Assembly (NCBI GenBank): GCA_964490725.1
Contig: CAZBDU010000016.1
Coordinates: 1-64,000, forward strand
Source of the DNA: CAZBDU01 sp964490725
Lineage (GTDB): Bacteria; Spirochaetota; Spirochaetia; SZUA-6; DRHE01
Length of the DNA: 64,000 nucleotides
Direction of reading: 5' to 3'
The notes under the pieces were generated by a model. It saw only the letters and a list, made by a program, of their open reading frames with translations, was not told the origin of the DNA and made no database searches. Positions 1-7,332 of the stretch are shown piece after piece; the stretch's first letter is position 1, and each line of letters begins with the position of its first letter. Position numbers and translations under genes: made by a program.

Positions 1-59
1 GCGCCAGGCCCGCCCGCGCGGCGGCCGGGCCAGAGGCGGCCCCGGCTGCGGGCGGGCTC

Positions 60-2372
60 TCAGCCTGCCTCCGCAGAGGTCTCCCGCAGGGCGAAGAAGA
101 TGCGCTCCGCCGTGGCCGGGATGTGGGTGATCCGCAGGCCGATGGCATCGCGGATGGCGTTCACCACCGCCGGAGCGGCGGCCGTGATGGCCGGCTCCCC
201 GATCCCCTTGGCGCCGAAGGGGCCCTTCCCGGACCCGCTTTCCAGCACGATGGCGCGGATGTCCGGCAGGTCCTTGGCCGTGGGGATCAGGTACTCGTGG
301 AGGTTCCAGGTCAGGGGCACCCCCTCCACCTCCAGGTAGTCCTCCATCAGGCCGAAGCCGATCCCCTGGGCGGCTCCCCCCTCGATCTGCCCTTCCACCC
401 GGTTGGGGTTGATGGCCTTGCCGACGTCGTGGGCGGCCGCAAAGTGAAGCAGGCTCACCTGCCCGGTGGCCAGGTCCACCTCCACCTCCGCCGCCTGGGC
501 GCTGAAGGTGAAGTCGGCGAACACCGGGTCCCGGATCACGTGGGTCGTGATGGGCTCGGTGAAGGGGGCCTTGAAGGTGGCCAGGCTCTGGGGCACCTTG
601 CCCTCCGCCTGGCAGGCGCGGATCACCCTGCTCAGGGGCAGGCTGTTCTCGGGACGGTCCACCTCAAGGACGGCCTTGTCGCGCAGGTCAAGCCTTTCGG
701 CCGCCACTCCCAGCATCTCGGCGGCCTTGCCCAGGATCATCGCCCGCACGTTCTCCGCCGCCATCTTGGTGGCGTTGCCGCTCATGAACAGGGCGCGTGT
801 GGCGGTGACGGTGCCGGCCAGGGGGGTCACCTGGCTGTCGGTGGAGATCACGTGCACCTCCTCCAGCCTCAGCCCCAGCACCTCCGCGGCGATGGCGCGG
901 ATCGACTCGCGCTGGCCGCCTCCCAGGTCCGGGATGCCGCAGCGCACCACCGCGCTGCCGTCCATCTCCAGGCTCACCCAGGCGCTGGAGGTGTCGTGCA
1001 GGTAGGTCATGCGGCCGTAGCTCTGCCAGGAGCAGGCGAACCCGCGGCCGACGCGCTTGCCCTGCGAGCCCTCGGCCGGCGGCCCCAGCGCGTCCAGGGC
1101 CTGGCGGGCGGCCTTCTCCAGCCATACCTCCGAGGTGACGGTCTGGAAGTTGGCGGTCTCGCTTCCCTTGTGAAGGAAGTTCTTCCGGCGCAGCTCCAGG
1201 GGATCCATGCCGAGCCTGCGGGCCAGCTCGTCCATCTGGCTTTCGTAGGCGAACGCCACCTGCATGGCGCCGAAGCCTCGGAAGGCGCTGGTCATGATGT
1301 TGTTGGTCAGCACCGCGTTGGCGTCCACCTTCACGTTGGGGATCTCGTAGGGGCCGGGAGCATGGACCGTGGAGTACAGCAGCACCCAGGGGCTCAAGTA
1401 AACGTAGGCGCCGGCGTCGCTCACCAGCTCGGCCTCCAGAGCCACCACCTTCCCTTCCTTCGTGGCGCCGGTGCGGTACCGCATCACGTAGGGGTGGCGC
1501 TTCTGGCGGCCGAAGCCCATCTCCTCCCGGGTAAAAGTGAGCTTCACCGGGCGGCCGGTCTTCCAGGTGAGCAGCCCCAGGAACACCTCGACGGTGATGT
1601 CTTCCTTGCCGCCAAAGCCGCCGCCGATCAGGGTGCCGATCAGCCGCACCCGGCTCTCCGGTATCCCCAGCACCGCCGCCACGTCGCGGTAGTGCTCGAT
1701 CACCTGGCTGGCGCTGCGGATGTTGATCACCCCCATGTCGTCCACCCAGCTCACCCCGCTTTCCGGCTCCAGGTGGGCGTGCTCCTGCCGGGGGGTGCGG
1801 TAGGTGTTCTCCACGATCACCTCCGCTCTTTCGAAGCCTTCCTCCACGTCTCCCTTGCGCAGCTGCCAGTGCGCCACCACGTTGTTCTCGCCGTGGAGCT
1901 TGGGGGCATCGGGCTTCATCGCCTCCAACGGATCGAACACCGCCGGCAGCTCCTCGTAGTCCACCTCGATCAGGGAGAGGGCCTCCTGGGCGGTCTCCTC
2001 GTTCTCCGCCGCCACCAGGGCCACCGGCTCCCCGTAGTAGCGCACCCGGTCGCGCGCCAGTACCTGGTGCTTGGCCTCCAACAGCCCCACCTCGGTGGTC
2101 TGGCCCACCACGTTGGTGACCGATTCGTTGTTGGGCACCTCCGCGGCGGTGAGCACGCAGGCCACCCCGGGCAGAGCCCGGGCGCGGGAGACCTGAAGCC
2201 GCCGGATGCGGGCCGAGGGCCGGTCGGCGCGGAAGACCTTTCCGGTGAGCAACCCGGGGAGCACGAAGTCCTCGGCGAAGAGGACCGTGCCCGCCACCTT
2301 GTCCCGCTCGTCCATGCCGGGGAGGCGCCTGCCTACGATCTTGTAGGCGCCGTTTTCGCTGGCTCGTTCCAT
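60..2372 (-). CDS. Xanthine dehydrogenase-family molybdopterin-binding (large) subunit
   Basis: The predicted 770-residue protein is the molybdopterin-cytosine-dinucleotide subunit of a three-subunit molybdenum hydroxylase. It would hydroxylate an N-heterocycle or aldehyde. Visible hallmarks are the glycine-rich IGGGFGGKED, the FRGFGAMQ segment followed by ELARRLGMDPLELRRKNF, and the C-terminal GAKGIGEP motif carrying the catalytic Glu. I chose the ATG at 2372 (MERASENGAYK) because its first base is shared with the TGA of the upstream 2Fe-2S gene (TGATG); an in-frame reading upstream of it only copies that gene in the wrong frame. The order FAD, 2Fe-2S, Mo matches CO-dehydrogenase/xanthine-dehydrogenase-like operons. 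The substrate cannot be told from sequence. Confidence 0.93.
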   Translation of the reverse strand: MERASENGAYKIVGRRLPGMDERDKVAGTVLFAEDFVLPGLLTGKVFRADRPSARIRRLQVSRARALPGVACVLTAAEVPNNESVTNVVGQTTEVGLLEAKHQVLARDRVRYYGEPVALVAAENEETAQEALSLIEVDYEELPAVFDPLEAMKPDAPKLHGENNVVAHWQLRKGDVEEGFERAEVIVENTYRTPRQEHAHLEPESGVSWVDDMGVINIRSASQVIEHYRDVAAVLGIPESRVRLIGTLIGGGFGGKEDITVEVFLGLLTWKTGRPVKLTFTREEMGFGRQKRHPYVMRYRTGATKEGKVVALEAELVSDAGAYVYLSPWVLLYSTVHAPGPYEIPNVKVDANAVLTNNIMTSAFRGFGAMQVAFAYESQMDELARRLGMDPLELRRKNFLHKGSETANFQTVTSEVWLEKAARQALDALGPPAEGSQGKRVGRGFACSWQSYGRMTYLHDTSSAWVSLEMDGSAVVRCGIPDLGGGQRESIRAIAAEVLGLRLEEVHVISTDSQVTPLAGTVTATRALFMSGNATKMAAENVRAMILGKAAEMLGVAAERLDLRDKAVLEVDRPENSLPLSRVIRACQAEGKVPQSLATFKAPFTEPITTHVIRDPVFADFTFSAQAAEVEVDLATGQVSLLHFAAAHDVGKAINPNRVEGQIEGGAAQGIGFGLMEDYLEVEGVPLTWNLHEYLIPTAKDLPDIRAIVLESGSGKGPFGAKGIGEPAITAAAPAVVNAIRDAIGLRITHIPATAERIFFALRETSAEAG

Positions 2373-2929
2373 CAGCGGCCTCCTTTCCCGGCGCTGGGGC
2401 CTGCGGCGCCAGGGCCCGGGACCGGACCGGCGCCCCCGCGGCCTGCGGCCGGACCGGCGCCGCGCATGGCGGCGGCCGCCTCCTCCACCGCGTCGACGAT
2501 CTTCCGGTAGCCGGTGCAGCGGCAGAGGTTGCCGGAGAGCGCCTCCCGGATCTCCTCCCGGGTGGGCCGGGGGTTGGCTTCCAGCAGCGCCCTGGCGCTC
2601 ATCAGCATCCCGGGGGTGCAGAAGCCGCACTGCACCGCCTGGTGATCCACGAACGCCTGCTGCAGTGGGTGAAGCTCGCCCCAGCCGCCCAGGCTCTTCA
2701 CCGTGTAGACTTCAGAGCCTTCGGCCTGGAGCACCGGAGTGATGCAGGACAGGATCGCCCTGCCGTCCATGATCACGGTGCAGGCGCCGCAGTCCCCTTT
2801 GGCGCAGCCCTGCTTCACCTCGATGAAGCCGCCCTCCCGCAGGAACTGAAGCAGGCTGGTCTCCGGGGTCACCCGTCCGCGCACCTCGCGGTCGTTCACC
2901 CTCAACGCAACCTCGTAGAGCTCTCTCAT
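2372..2929 (-). CDS. (2Fe-2S)-binding small subunit of molybdenum hydroxylase
   Basis: This 185-residue electron-transfer subunit carries two [2Fe-2S] clusters. The N-terminal plant-ferredoxin-type cluster is bound by GCAKGDCGACTV plus a later Cys (ILSC). The C-terminal helical cluster is bound by CGFCTPG and CRCTGY. It passes electrons from the Mo subunit to the FAD subunit. The start overlaps the FAD gene by ATGA and the end overlaps the Mo gene, so all three should be made in fixed ratio. The C-terminal ~30 residues are a Gly/Ala/Pro-rich tail beyond the family core, probably disordered. Confidence 0.95.
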   Translation of the reverse strand: MRELYEVALRVNDREVRGRVTPETSLLQFLREGGFIEVKQGCAKGDCGACTVIMDGRAILSCITPVLQAEGSEVYTVKSLGGWGELHPLQQAFVDHQAVQCGFCTPGMLMSARALLEANPRPTREEIREALSGNLCRCTGYRKIVDAVEEAAAAMRGAGPAAGRGGAGPVPGPGAAGPSAGKGGR

Positions 2930-3792
2930 CTGGATGCCTCCTCCATTCCCAGCGCGCGGCGCACCGCGCGGGACAGCAGCTGGACCGACACCAGGCGGCG
3001 GTAGTCGGCGCTGCCCCGTACGTCGGTGATGGGGCTCAGGTCCTGCATCAGCGCTTCCGCCAGGCGGGGCACCTGATCAGGCCCCGGGGCCTGGCCGCGA
3101 AACGCCTCCTCGGCGGTGCTGGCCCGCACCGGGGTGGGGGCGGCTCCGCCGCAGGCGATGCGGATGTCGGAGATCCGCCCCTCCTGGGCGTCCAGCCACA
3201 GCGCCAGGGAGGTCACCGAGCAGGAGGTGCCCTTGCGCAGGCCCAGCTTCTGAAAGACCCCGCAGCCGCGGGAGGGAAGCGGCACTCGCACCGCCAGGAT
3301 CACCTCCTCCTCCCCCAGGCGGTTGCGCCCGGGGCCGGCGAAGAACTCCGCAAGCGGCACCGTGCGCTCGCCGCCGGCGCCGGCCACGGCCAGCTCCGCC
3401 TGGAGGCAGAGCAGCGGCGGGATGGTGTCGCCGATCGGGGAGGCGTCGGCGATGTTCCCGCCCAGGGTGGCCCGGTTGCGCACCAGGGGGTTGGCGAAAC
3501 TGCTCAGGGTCTCGATCATCAGGGGCAGCTTCTGCTGCAGCTCCCTGCTTCCCAGCAGGTCCGCCATGGTCTCCGCGGCGCCGATTTCCAGGACGCCGTC
3601 CGCCTCGCGCACGCCGCGAAGCTCCGCCAGGGCGTGGATGTCCAGCAGGGTCCCCTCGCGGATGCTGCCCTCCTTGATGTACACCATCACGTTGGAGCCG
3701 CCGGCCAGCGGGATCCCCCGGCTGCCCAGCTGCCTCTTCCTGTCGAGCAGCTCTTCTCTGCTGCCGGGACGGAAATAGCGCAGGTCCCTCAT
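2926..3792 (-). CDS. FAD-binding subunit of molybdenum hydroxylase
   Basis: The 288-residue protein matches the FAD-binding medium subunit (CoxM/XdhB-like). The N-terminal half has the FAD pyrophosphate-binding PLAGGSNVMV loop and the RNRATLGGNIADASPIGD segment. The C-terminal CO-dehydrogenase flavoprotein domain ends with the ITDVRGSADYRR motif. It is the first gene of the operon, preceded by an AGGAGG ribosome site seven bases before the ATG. A promoter is visible about 130 bp upstream (3924-3953) and a hairpin lies in the leader (3876-3900). Confidence 0.94.
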   Translation of the reverse strand: MRDLRYFRPGSREELLDRKRQLGSRGIPLAGGSNVMVYIKEGSIREGTLLDIHALAELRGVREADGVLEIGAAETMADLLGSRELQQKLPLMIETLSSFANPLVRNRATLGGNIADASPIGDTIPPLLCLQAELAVAGAGGERTVPLAEFFAGPGRNRLGEEEVILAVRVPLPSRGCGVFQKLGLRKGTSCSVTSLALWLDAQEGRISDIRIACGGAAPTPVRASTAEEAFRGQAPGPDQVPRLAEALMQDLSPITDVRGSADYRRLVSVQLLSRAVRRALGMEEASR

Positions 3793-3875
3793 CGGAATGC
3801 CTCCTGGCAGATCGCGCCGCCGGCGCCGTGCGCCGCTGCCGCCGGTGGCCGAATCGAAGTCTCAGGTAGAAAGCG

Positions 3876-3900
3876 CCGGATCCCGCCGAAGGGGATCCGG
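3876..3900 (-). promoter_or_regulatory. Leader hairpin upstream of the molybdenum hydroxylase operon
   Basis: A perfect 9-bp inverted repeat (CCGGATCCC / GGGATCCGG) with a 7-base loop lies in the predicted 5' untranslated region between the promoter and the first gene. No T-tract follows, so it is not an obvious terminator. It could be an operator or an mRNA structure; nothing identifies the ligand or protein. Confidence 0.4.
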
Positions 3901-3923
3901 GTTGTTGCCGAACGATCTCCGCC

Positions 3924-3953
3924 ACTGTAGCAATCACGGCCGCACTGTGTCAA
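3924..3953 (-). promoter_or_regulatory. Predicted sigma-70 promoter of the molybdenum hydroxylase operon
   Basis: On the minus strand TTGACA (3953-3948) is followed after 18 bases by TACAGT (3929-3924). Transcription would begin near 3917 and read into the FAD subunit gene at 3792. The -35 is a perfect consensus; the -10 matches four of six bases. Confidence 0.55.
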
Positions 3954-4052
3954 ACCACCCGTTCTCAGTATGCGGAACCGGATTCCGTGATCGGCGGGAA
4001 CGGTCCCCATCCGGGGGGGCGGCCTTCCGGCGGTGCGGTTGGGTTCCCAGTG

Positions 4053-4343
4053 TCAGAGGACGACAGTGCCGCTTTCCCGGCCGGGCAGCGGCGGCCCCAG
4101 CACGGTCGCCGCCTTGCGGGCTTCCCGCTCGTCCGCACCCAGGTCCAGAATCATGGCCTGGTCGTCCCTGAGGTTCATCTCACGCTCAAGGTCGCCCTGG
4201 AGGCGAACGCGGTCGATGTCCTTGAGCACGCAGAAGAACACCGAGAACTGCCACGCTTCACCGTATCCCTTCATTACCCTGTGGACCTGTCGCAGCCGTT
4301 TGGGGTCGTGGATGTCGTAACAGACCAGGTAGCAGCGCGCCAC
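4053..4343 (-). CDS. cas2: CRISPR-associated endonuclease Cas2
   Basis: Small (96 aa) Cas2 with the characteristic first beta strand YLVCYDIHDPKRL, containing the conserved Asp, then VMKGYGEAWQFSVFFC. With Cas1 it forms the spacer integration complex. I prefer the GTG at 4343 because GGAGG stands five bases upstream and family members begin just before the YLVCYD strand. A TTG at 4358 would give five more residues and place the start one base from the Cas4-Cas1 stop. The gene is the last of the two-gene adaptation operon and sits beside the decayed end of the array. Confidence 0.93.
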   Translation of the reverse strand: MARCYLVCYDIHDPKRLRQVHRVMKGYGEAWQFSVFFCVLKDIDRVRLQGDLEREMNLRDDQAMILDLGADEREARKAATVLGPPLPGRESGTVVL

Positions 4344-4359
4344 TCGCTCCTCCGGCAAA

Positions 4360-6117
4360 TCAGCGTGTCGTCAGGAACGCCAGGGATGGAACCTCCCCCA
4401 GCAGCCAGGCCGCGATCATGCGGGCGTGCAGGACCAGCATGCGGCGGTAGCTGAGACGGTACCCGAAGACGGGATGCGTTACCTGCGCCTGCATCCTCCG
4501 CCCGTAGGCACCGAAGAAGGCGCGCCGGCCCGAATCCGTCAGCGCGCATCCGGCGGAGGTGCGGATGAAGTGTCCCTCGGTCAATTCACCGCGGTTGAAC
4601 GCGGAAACGGCCACCGAGTCGGCGATCAGCGGTCGAAACGGCTCCATCAGGTCAAGGGCAAGAGCGGGACGACCGGGCCGGGAGGAGTGGAACCCGCCGA
4701 TGGTCGGCTCCAGTCTGGCCTGGCGCAGGGCGCTGACGCACTCCTGGGTGAGCATGGCGTAGGCGAAGGACAGGCAGGCGTTCACCGGGTCCGGCGGGGG
4801 ACGGCGCCGTCTGCCGTTCGCGTCGAACTCGGCTGCCAGAGGCCCTCTGAACATCCCGGCGAAGTGCCCAAAGTAGAGGGCCGCCGCCTGGCCCTCGTGG
4901 CCGCGCAGGGCGTCCAGAGCTCCCGTCTTCCGTGCCCGCTCTGCTTCCCTTCCCATGTCCTCGGCGACCCGCTGCGGCAAGGCGTGATGGTTCCGCATCA
5001 GGAGCGTGCGCTGATTGACGATTTTCGCCGCAACCAGCGCGCGAGAGAGAGCGAGGCATGTCTCGGGGTCGTCAAACCGGCGAACCTGCGCCCGGCGCAC
5101 TTCCGCACTGACCGGGTCCAACGGGTCGACCATGGCCACCAGGCGGCCCGACGATGACACAAAGGCAACAGGCACTCCGCGATCCGCGACGGCATGGACA
5201 GCCTGGGTCGAGATCTGTACCGAACCGACCAGAGACAAGGTCTCCACTCCGGCGAGCGGCATCTCCCTGACCTTGGCCCCTTCTCTGTTGGTAATCGTGA
5301 GGCTTTGTCCCCTGACGCCGATCTTCACGCCGTCCGTTTGGGCCACGACGTGGATCCCCTCGTCGGTGGGCGGCCACATCATCCTTGGCCGGGGCTGCTC
5401 CACAGGCAACAGGCCCCGCTGGCTGTTCACCTCATCCGGAAGGCAGATGGGTTGGAGCGAGCAGCGGGGACAGCGCGGATCGTTGAGCAGTGGAAGAGGG
5501 CGGGCGCCGGCCGCACAGGCCTTGGCCGCCTCCAGGACGCCAAGGGCCTCCGCCTGGAGCGCGTCATCCACCTCGATCCTCAGGCGTAGCTTCTCGGCGG
5601 CGTAGTAGATCACCGCCTCCGTGACCGCGTACCCGGCCTCCTCCAGAAGCAGGGCCTGCAGCGCGACCTGAACCCTGTCGGTGGGCCATGCCTCCGCGCT
5701 GGACAGGGGAAGTTCTTCGGCTTCTCCGGCCTCCTCCGGGGGCGGGGCCATCACGGAGCGTCTGGATCTACCCTTGCGGTACTCTACCGGGACTGCGGTC
5801 TTGCCGGAAATCTCCGCCAGGTCCAGAATGGCGGTAAGACGCAGCCGCTGGCTGGACAGCGCCATGCTTCGCACCACCGACGGGCGTTCCGGATCACCCG
5901 GGAGCGATGCCTCCGGCTCGGCGCGCCGGGCGCTGGGCCGGCCGACGTTGCGGTGGACGGCTGTACCCTTTTCGGTGTCGCTGCTGGGGAGGAAAACCCC
6001 CTCGACCTGCATGAGGTAGAACAGACGCGGGCAGTAGGCGTACTCCGCTACGTTCCGTGCGGGCCAGAGATCTGGCTCATCTCTTTGGGAAGCCTCCGGC
6101 GAGGAGTCCGTTCCCAT
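4360..6117 (-). CDS. cas4-cas1: Fused Cas4-Cas1 adaptation protein (type I-G/I-U style)
   Basis: 585 residues, a natural fusion typical of type I-G (formerly I-U). Residues ~1-230 are Cas4: one iron-sulfur Cys in YAYCPRLFY (~29), nuclease residues D99 and VEYRKG (E112, K115), and a C-terminal Cys cluster CPRCSLQPIC (216, 219, 225). Residues ~245-585 are Cas1 with probable metal ligands E408 (RGHEGQ), H477 (GGFHSS) and E492 (DLMEPFRP). The fusion should trim PAM-bearing prespacers and integrate them. The chosen ATG starts just before the conserved EYAYCPRLFY; the reading frame stays open upstream to 6345 but that part is low-complexity and unlike the family. Cas2 follows immediately. It is separated from the effector operon by the whole array. 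Confidence 0.93.
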   Translation of the reverse strand: MGTDSSPEASQRDEPDLWPARNVAEYAYCPRLFYLMQVEGVFLPSSDTEKGTAVHRNVGRPSARRAEPEASLPGDPERPSVVRSMALSSQRLRLTAILDLAEISGKTAVPVEYRKGRSRRSVMAPPPEEAGEAEELPLSSAEAWPTDRVQVALQALLLEEAGYAVTEAVIYYAAEKLRLRIEVDDALQAEALGVLEAAKACAAGARPLPLLNDPRCPRCSLQPICLPDEVNSQRGLLPVEQPRPRMMWPPTDEGIHVVAQTDGVKIGVRGQSLTITNREGAKVREMPLAGVETLSLVGSVQISTQAVHAVADRGVPVAFVSSSGRLVAMVDPLDPVSAEVRRAQVRRFDDPETCLALSRALVAAKIVNQRTLLMRNHHALPQRVAEDMGREAERARKTGALDALRGHEGQAAALYFGHFAGMFRGPLAAEFDANGRRRRPPPDPVNACLSFAYAMLTQECVSALRQARLEPTIGGFHSSRPGRPALALDLMEPFRPLIADSVAVSAFNRGELTEGHFIRTSAGCALTDSGRRAFFGAYGRRMQAQVTHPVFGYRLSYRRMLVLHARMIAAWLLGEVPSLAFLTTR

Positions 6118-6636
6118 ATATTGATAATCGGCGAGGCGTCGCAAAGCCTGTAGCGCTTCGGAAGGGAGGCCGCCGAATCCGGCGGGGCGCAGACCGACAC
6201 TGGGTCCTGTTCTCGCGCTCTGGTGCCCTTCTCGTTCCGAACGGGGCTGCGGCTCGCGCTCCGCCGGCCCGGCACGCGCGCGTGGGATGTGGGCCGCCTC
6301 CAACGCGGCCGCAGCTCGCGAGCCGCGGAAACGGCAGCGGGGCAAGAATCATGAGCGCGGTGTTTCCATCCGGCGCTGAGCATCGAAAAAGCCGGTCCAT
6401 GAACACCACCAAGAGCGTGCTGACCAGGCAAAGCAACGAGTGGGCTCTGAAGAACCAGCTCTGCCATCACGCATCACGCCTTGCACTAAACACATGAGAG
6501 CTTTTGACCGGGACGCCATTGTCGCAGGCGAGGTCGCGGCAGGTTGACTTCCGTCAGGGCTGAATCAAGTCCTGCTTGCAGACCTTGACGTTCGTCGGCG
6601 CCGTCGGTATTTCGGCAAATCCACAAGCGTGTACAG
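6118..6636. other. Non-coding stretch between cas4-cas1 and hicA remnant
   Basis: About 520 bases with no convincing gene on either strand. An open frame runs upstream from cas4-cas1 to 6345 but has no family similarity. The only structured element I see is one degenerate CRISPR repeat at 6297-6332. A weak second resemblance around 6237-6272 is too poor to claim. Confidence 0.5.
6297..6332 (-). repeat. Isolated degenerate CRISPR repeat
   Basis: This 36-base stretch aligns without gaps to the array repeat at 29 of 36 positions; the last 12 bases (AGCCGCGGAAAC on plus) are identical. It lies about 0.9 kb left of the next recognisable repeat, with the hicBA module in between. This suggests that the array once extended this far and has eroded. 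Confidence 0.6.
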
Positions 6637-6878
6637 TCAGAACAAAGCAAGTATCTCATTCTTCGATGCGCGCTTGTGATCTGCAACCGCTCGAATGATT
6701 GCGTTTAGAGTTCCTAACCGAAGACTCCTGTGGTCCGGGACCGCGATCCTCTGATGAGCAGGCTCGTCAGTCTCCAACACACGATATGACTTCCCCGCTC
6801 ATGAACGACCCGGTACTCGAGTTTCCTCACGAGGACTTGGGCAACTGTCCGTCCGCTCAGATTTCGTGGGATCCTCAT
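6637..6878 (-). pseudogene. hicA: Frameshifted HicA-type toxin
   Basis: Reading from the ATG at 6878, which overlaps the hicB stop by ATGA, gives MRIPRNLSGRTVAQVLVRKL and then GSHIV, the start of a HicA double-stranded-RNA-binding-fold toxin with the catalytic GSH. The frame then breaks. Removing two bases at a GTGTG dinucleotide run near 6770-6785 restores ETDEPAHQRIAVPDHRSLRL and on to GTLNAIIRAV, ending in ILALF and a TGA at 6637. That is a complete family-length protein of 79 residues. As sequenced, translation ends early at a TAG about 165 bases in, so the toxin is probably dead unless the shift is a sequencing error or is bypassed. Confidence 0.75.
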
Positions 6879-7096
6879 TTAAGGGCAAGCAACTCGTCCT
6901 TCACCAGATGCAATCGCGCCGAAGTCGGTACCGGACGGTCAAAGAAGAATGCTGATACCGCTTCCTTCACATTTTCTCTTAGTTCTTCCCATGTATCAGC
7001 TTGAGTGATGATATTCTCGTTCAGGCACTCGGCCACAAAGCCTCCGTCTTGTTCCTGAACCACCTCAAACACAAGCTCAGTGCTTCCCTTGTCCAT
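6875..7096 (-). CDS. hicB: HicB-like antitoxin
   Basis: 73 residues with the HicB-like fold signature: FEVVQEQDGGFVAECLNENI, then DTWEELRENVKEAV, typical of the partial RNase-H-like antitoxin domain. There is no C-terminal DNA-binding domain, as in the short HicB class. It would neutralise the HicA encoded directly downstream. The start at 7096 is the ATG just before the first beta strand; the reading frame upstream runs into CRISPR repeat sequence. Order hicB then hicA is the reverse-order form seen in many bacteria. Confidence 0.8.
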   Translation of the reverse strand: MDKGSTELVFEVVQEQDGGFVAECLNENIITQADTWEELRENVKEAVSAFFFDRPVPTSARLHLVKDELLALK

Positions 7097-7224
7097 TGCC
7101 ACCCATCTTAAGAAAGAAAGTCTCCGTAGACAAGACGCCAATCTCCTTGCCGGGTGGTCCTGGCTATGGAAGAACTCGCGGCGCCTACCTGCGCCGTGGC
7201 CAGCAGCCAGCCCGCCTAGCGGGA
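7097..7224. other. Spacer region between hicB and first decayed array repeat
   Basis: Short intergenic stretch in which I see no gene, no repeat copy and no clear promoter for hicBA. Confidence 0.4.
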
Positions 7225-7332
7225 CTCCAGACGCGCTCGGGGCTCGCCAGCCGCGGAGACGGGCTCGGTGCGCGCGCTGTTCCACTTCGCGCTCTCGCTT
7301 CAATAGGGCCGCGGCTTGTCAGCCGCGGAAAC
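7225..7332 (-). CRISPR. Two decayed CRISPR repeats with one spacer (distal end of array)
   Basis: 7297-7332 is the array repeat with two substitutions. 7225-7260 matches only in its last 20 bases (18 of 20). The 36 bases between them have normal spacer length. Repeat decay is expected at the end far from the leader, so this marks the old, leader-distal end and puts the active leader on the right, beyond 17209. Confidence 0.75.

Noticed and set aside
1..59. GC-rich inverted sequence at the left edge, possible terminator
   Set aside because: Stem could form but there is no T-run and the window edge cuts the context.
123..2510. Long plus-strand open frame opposite the first Mo subunit
   Set aside because: Antisense shadow of a clear coding gene in high-GC DNA; His/Gly-rich, no family signature.
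6237..6272. Possible further degenerate CRISPR repeat
   Set aside because: About 22 of 36 matches in GC-rich DNA, and a 24-base gap to the next copy does not fit spacer length.
6118..6345. N-terminal extension of Cas4-Cas1
   Set aside because: No similarity to Cas4, no start signal, and it includes the degenerate repeat.
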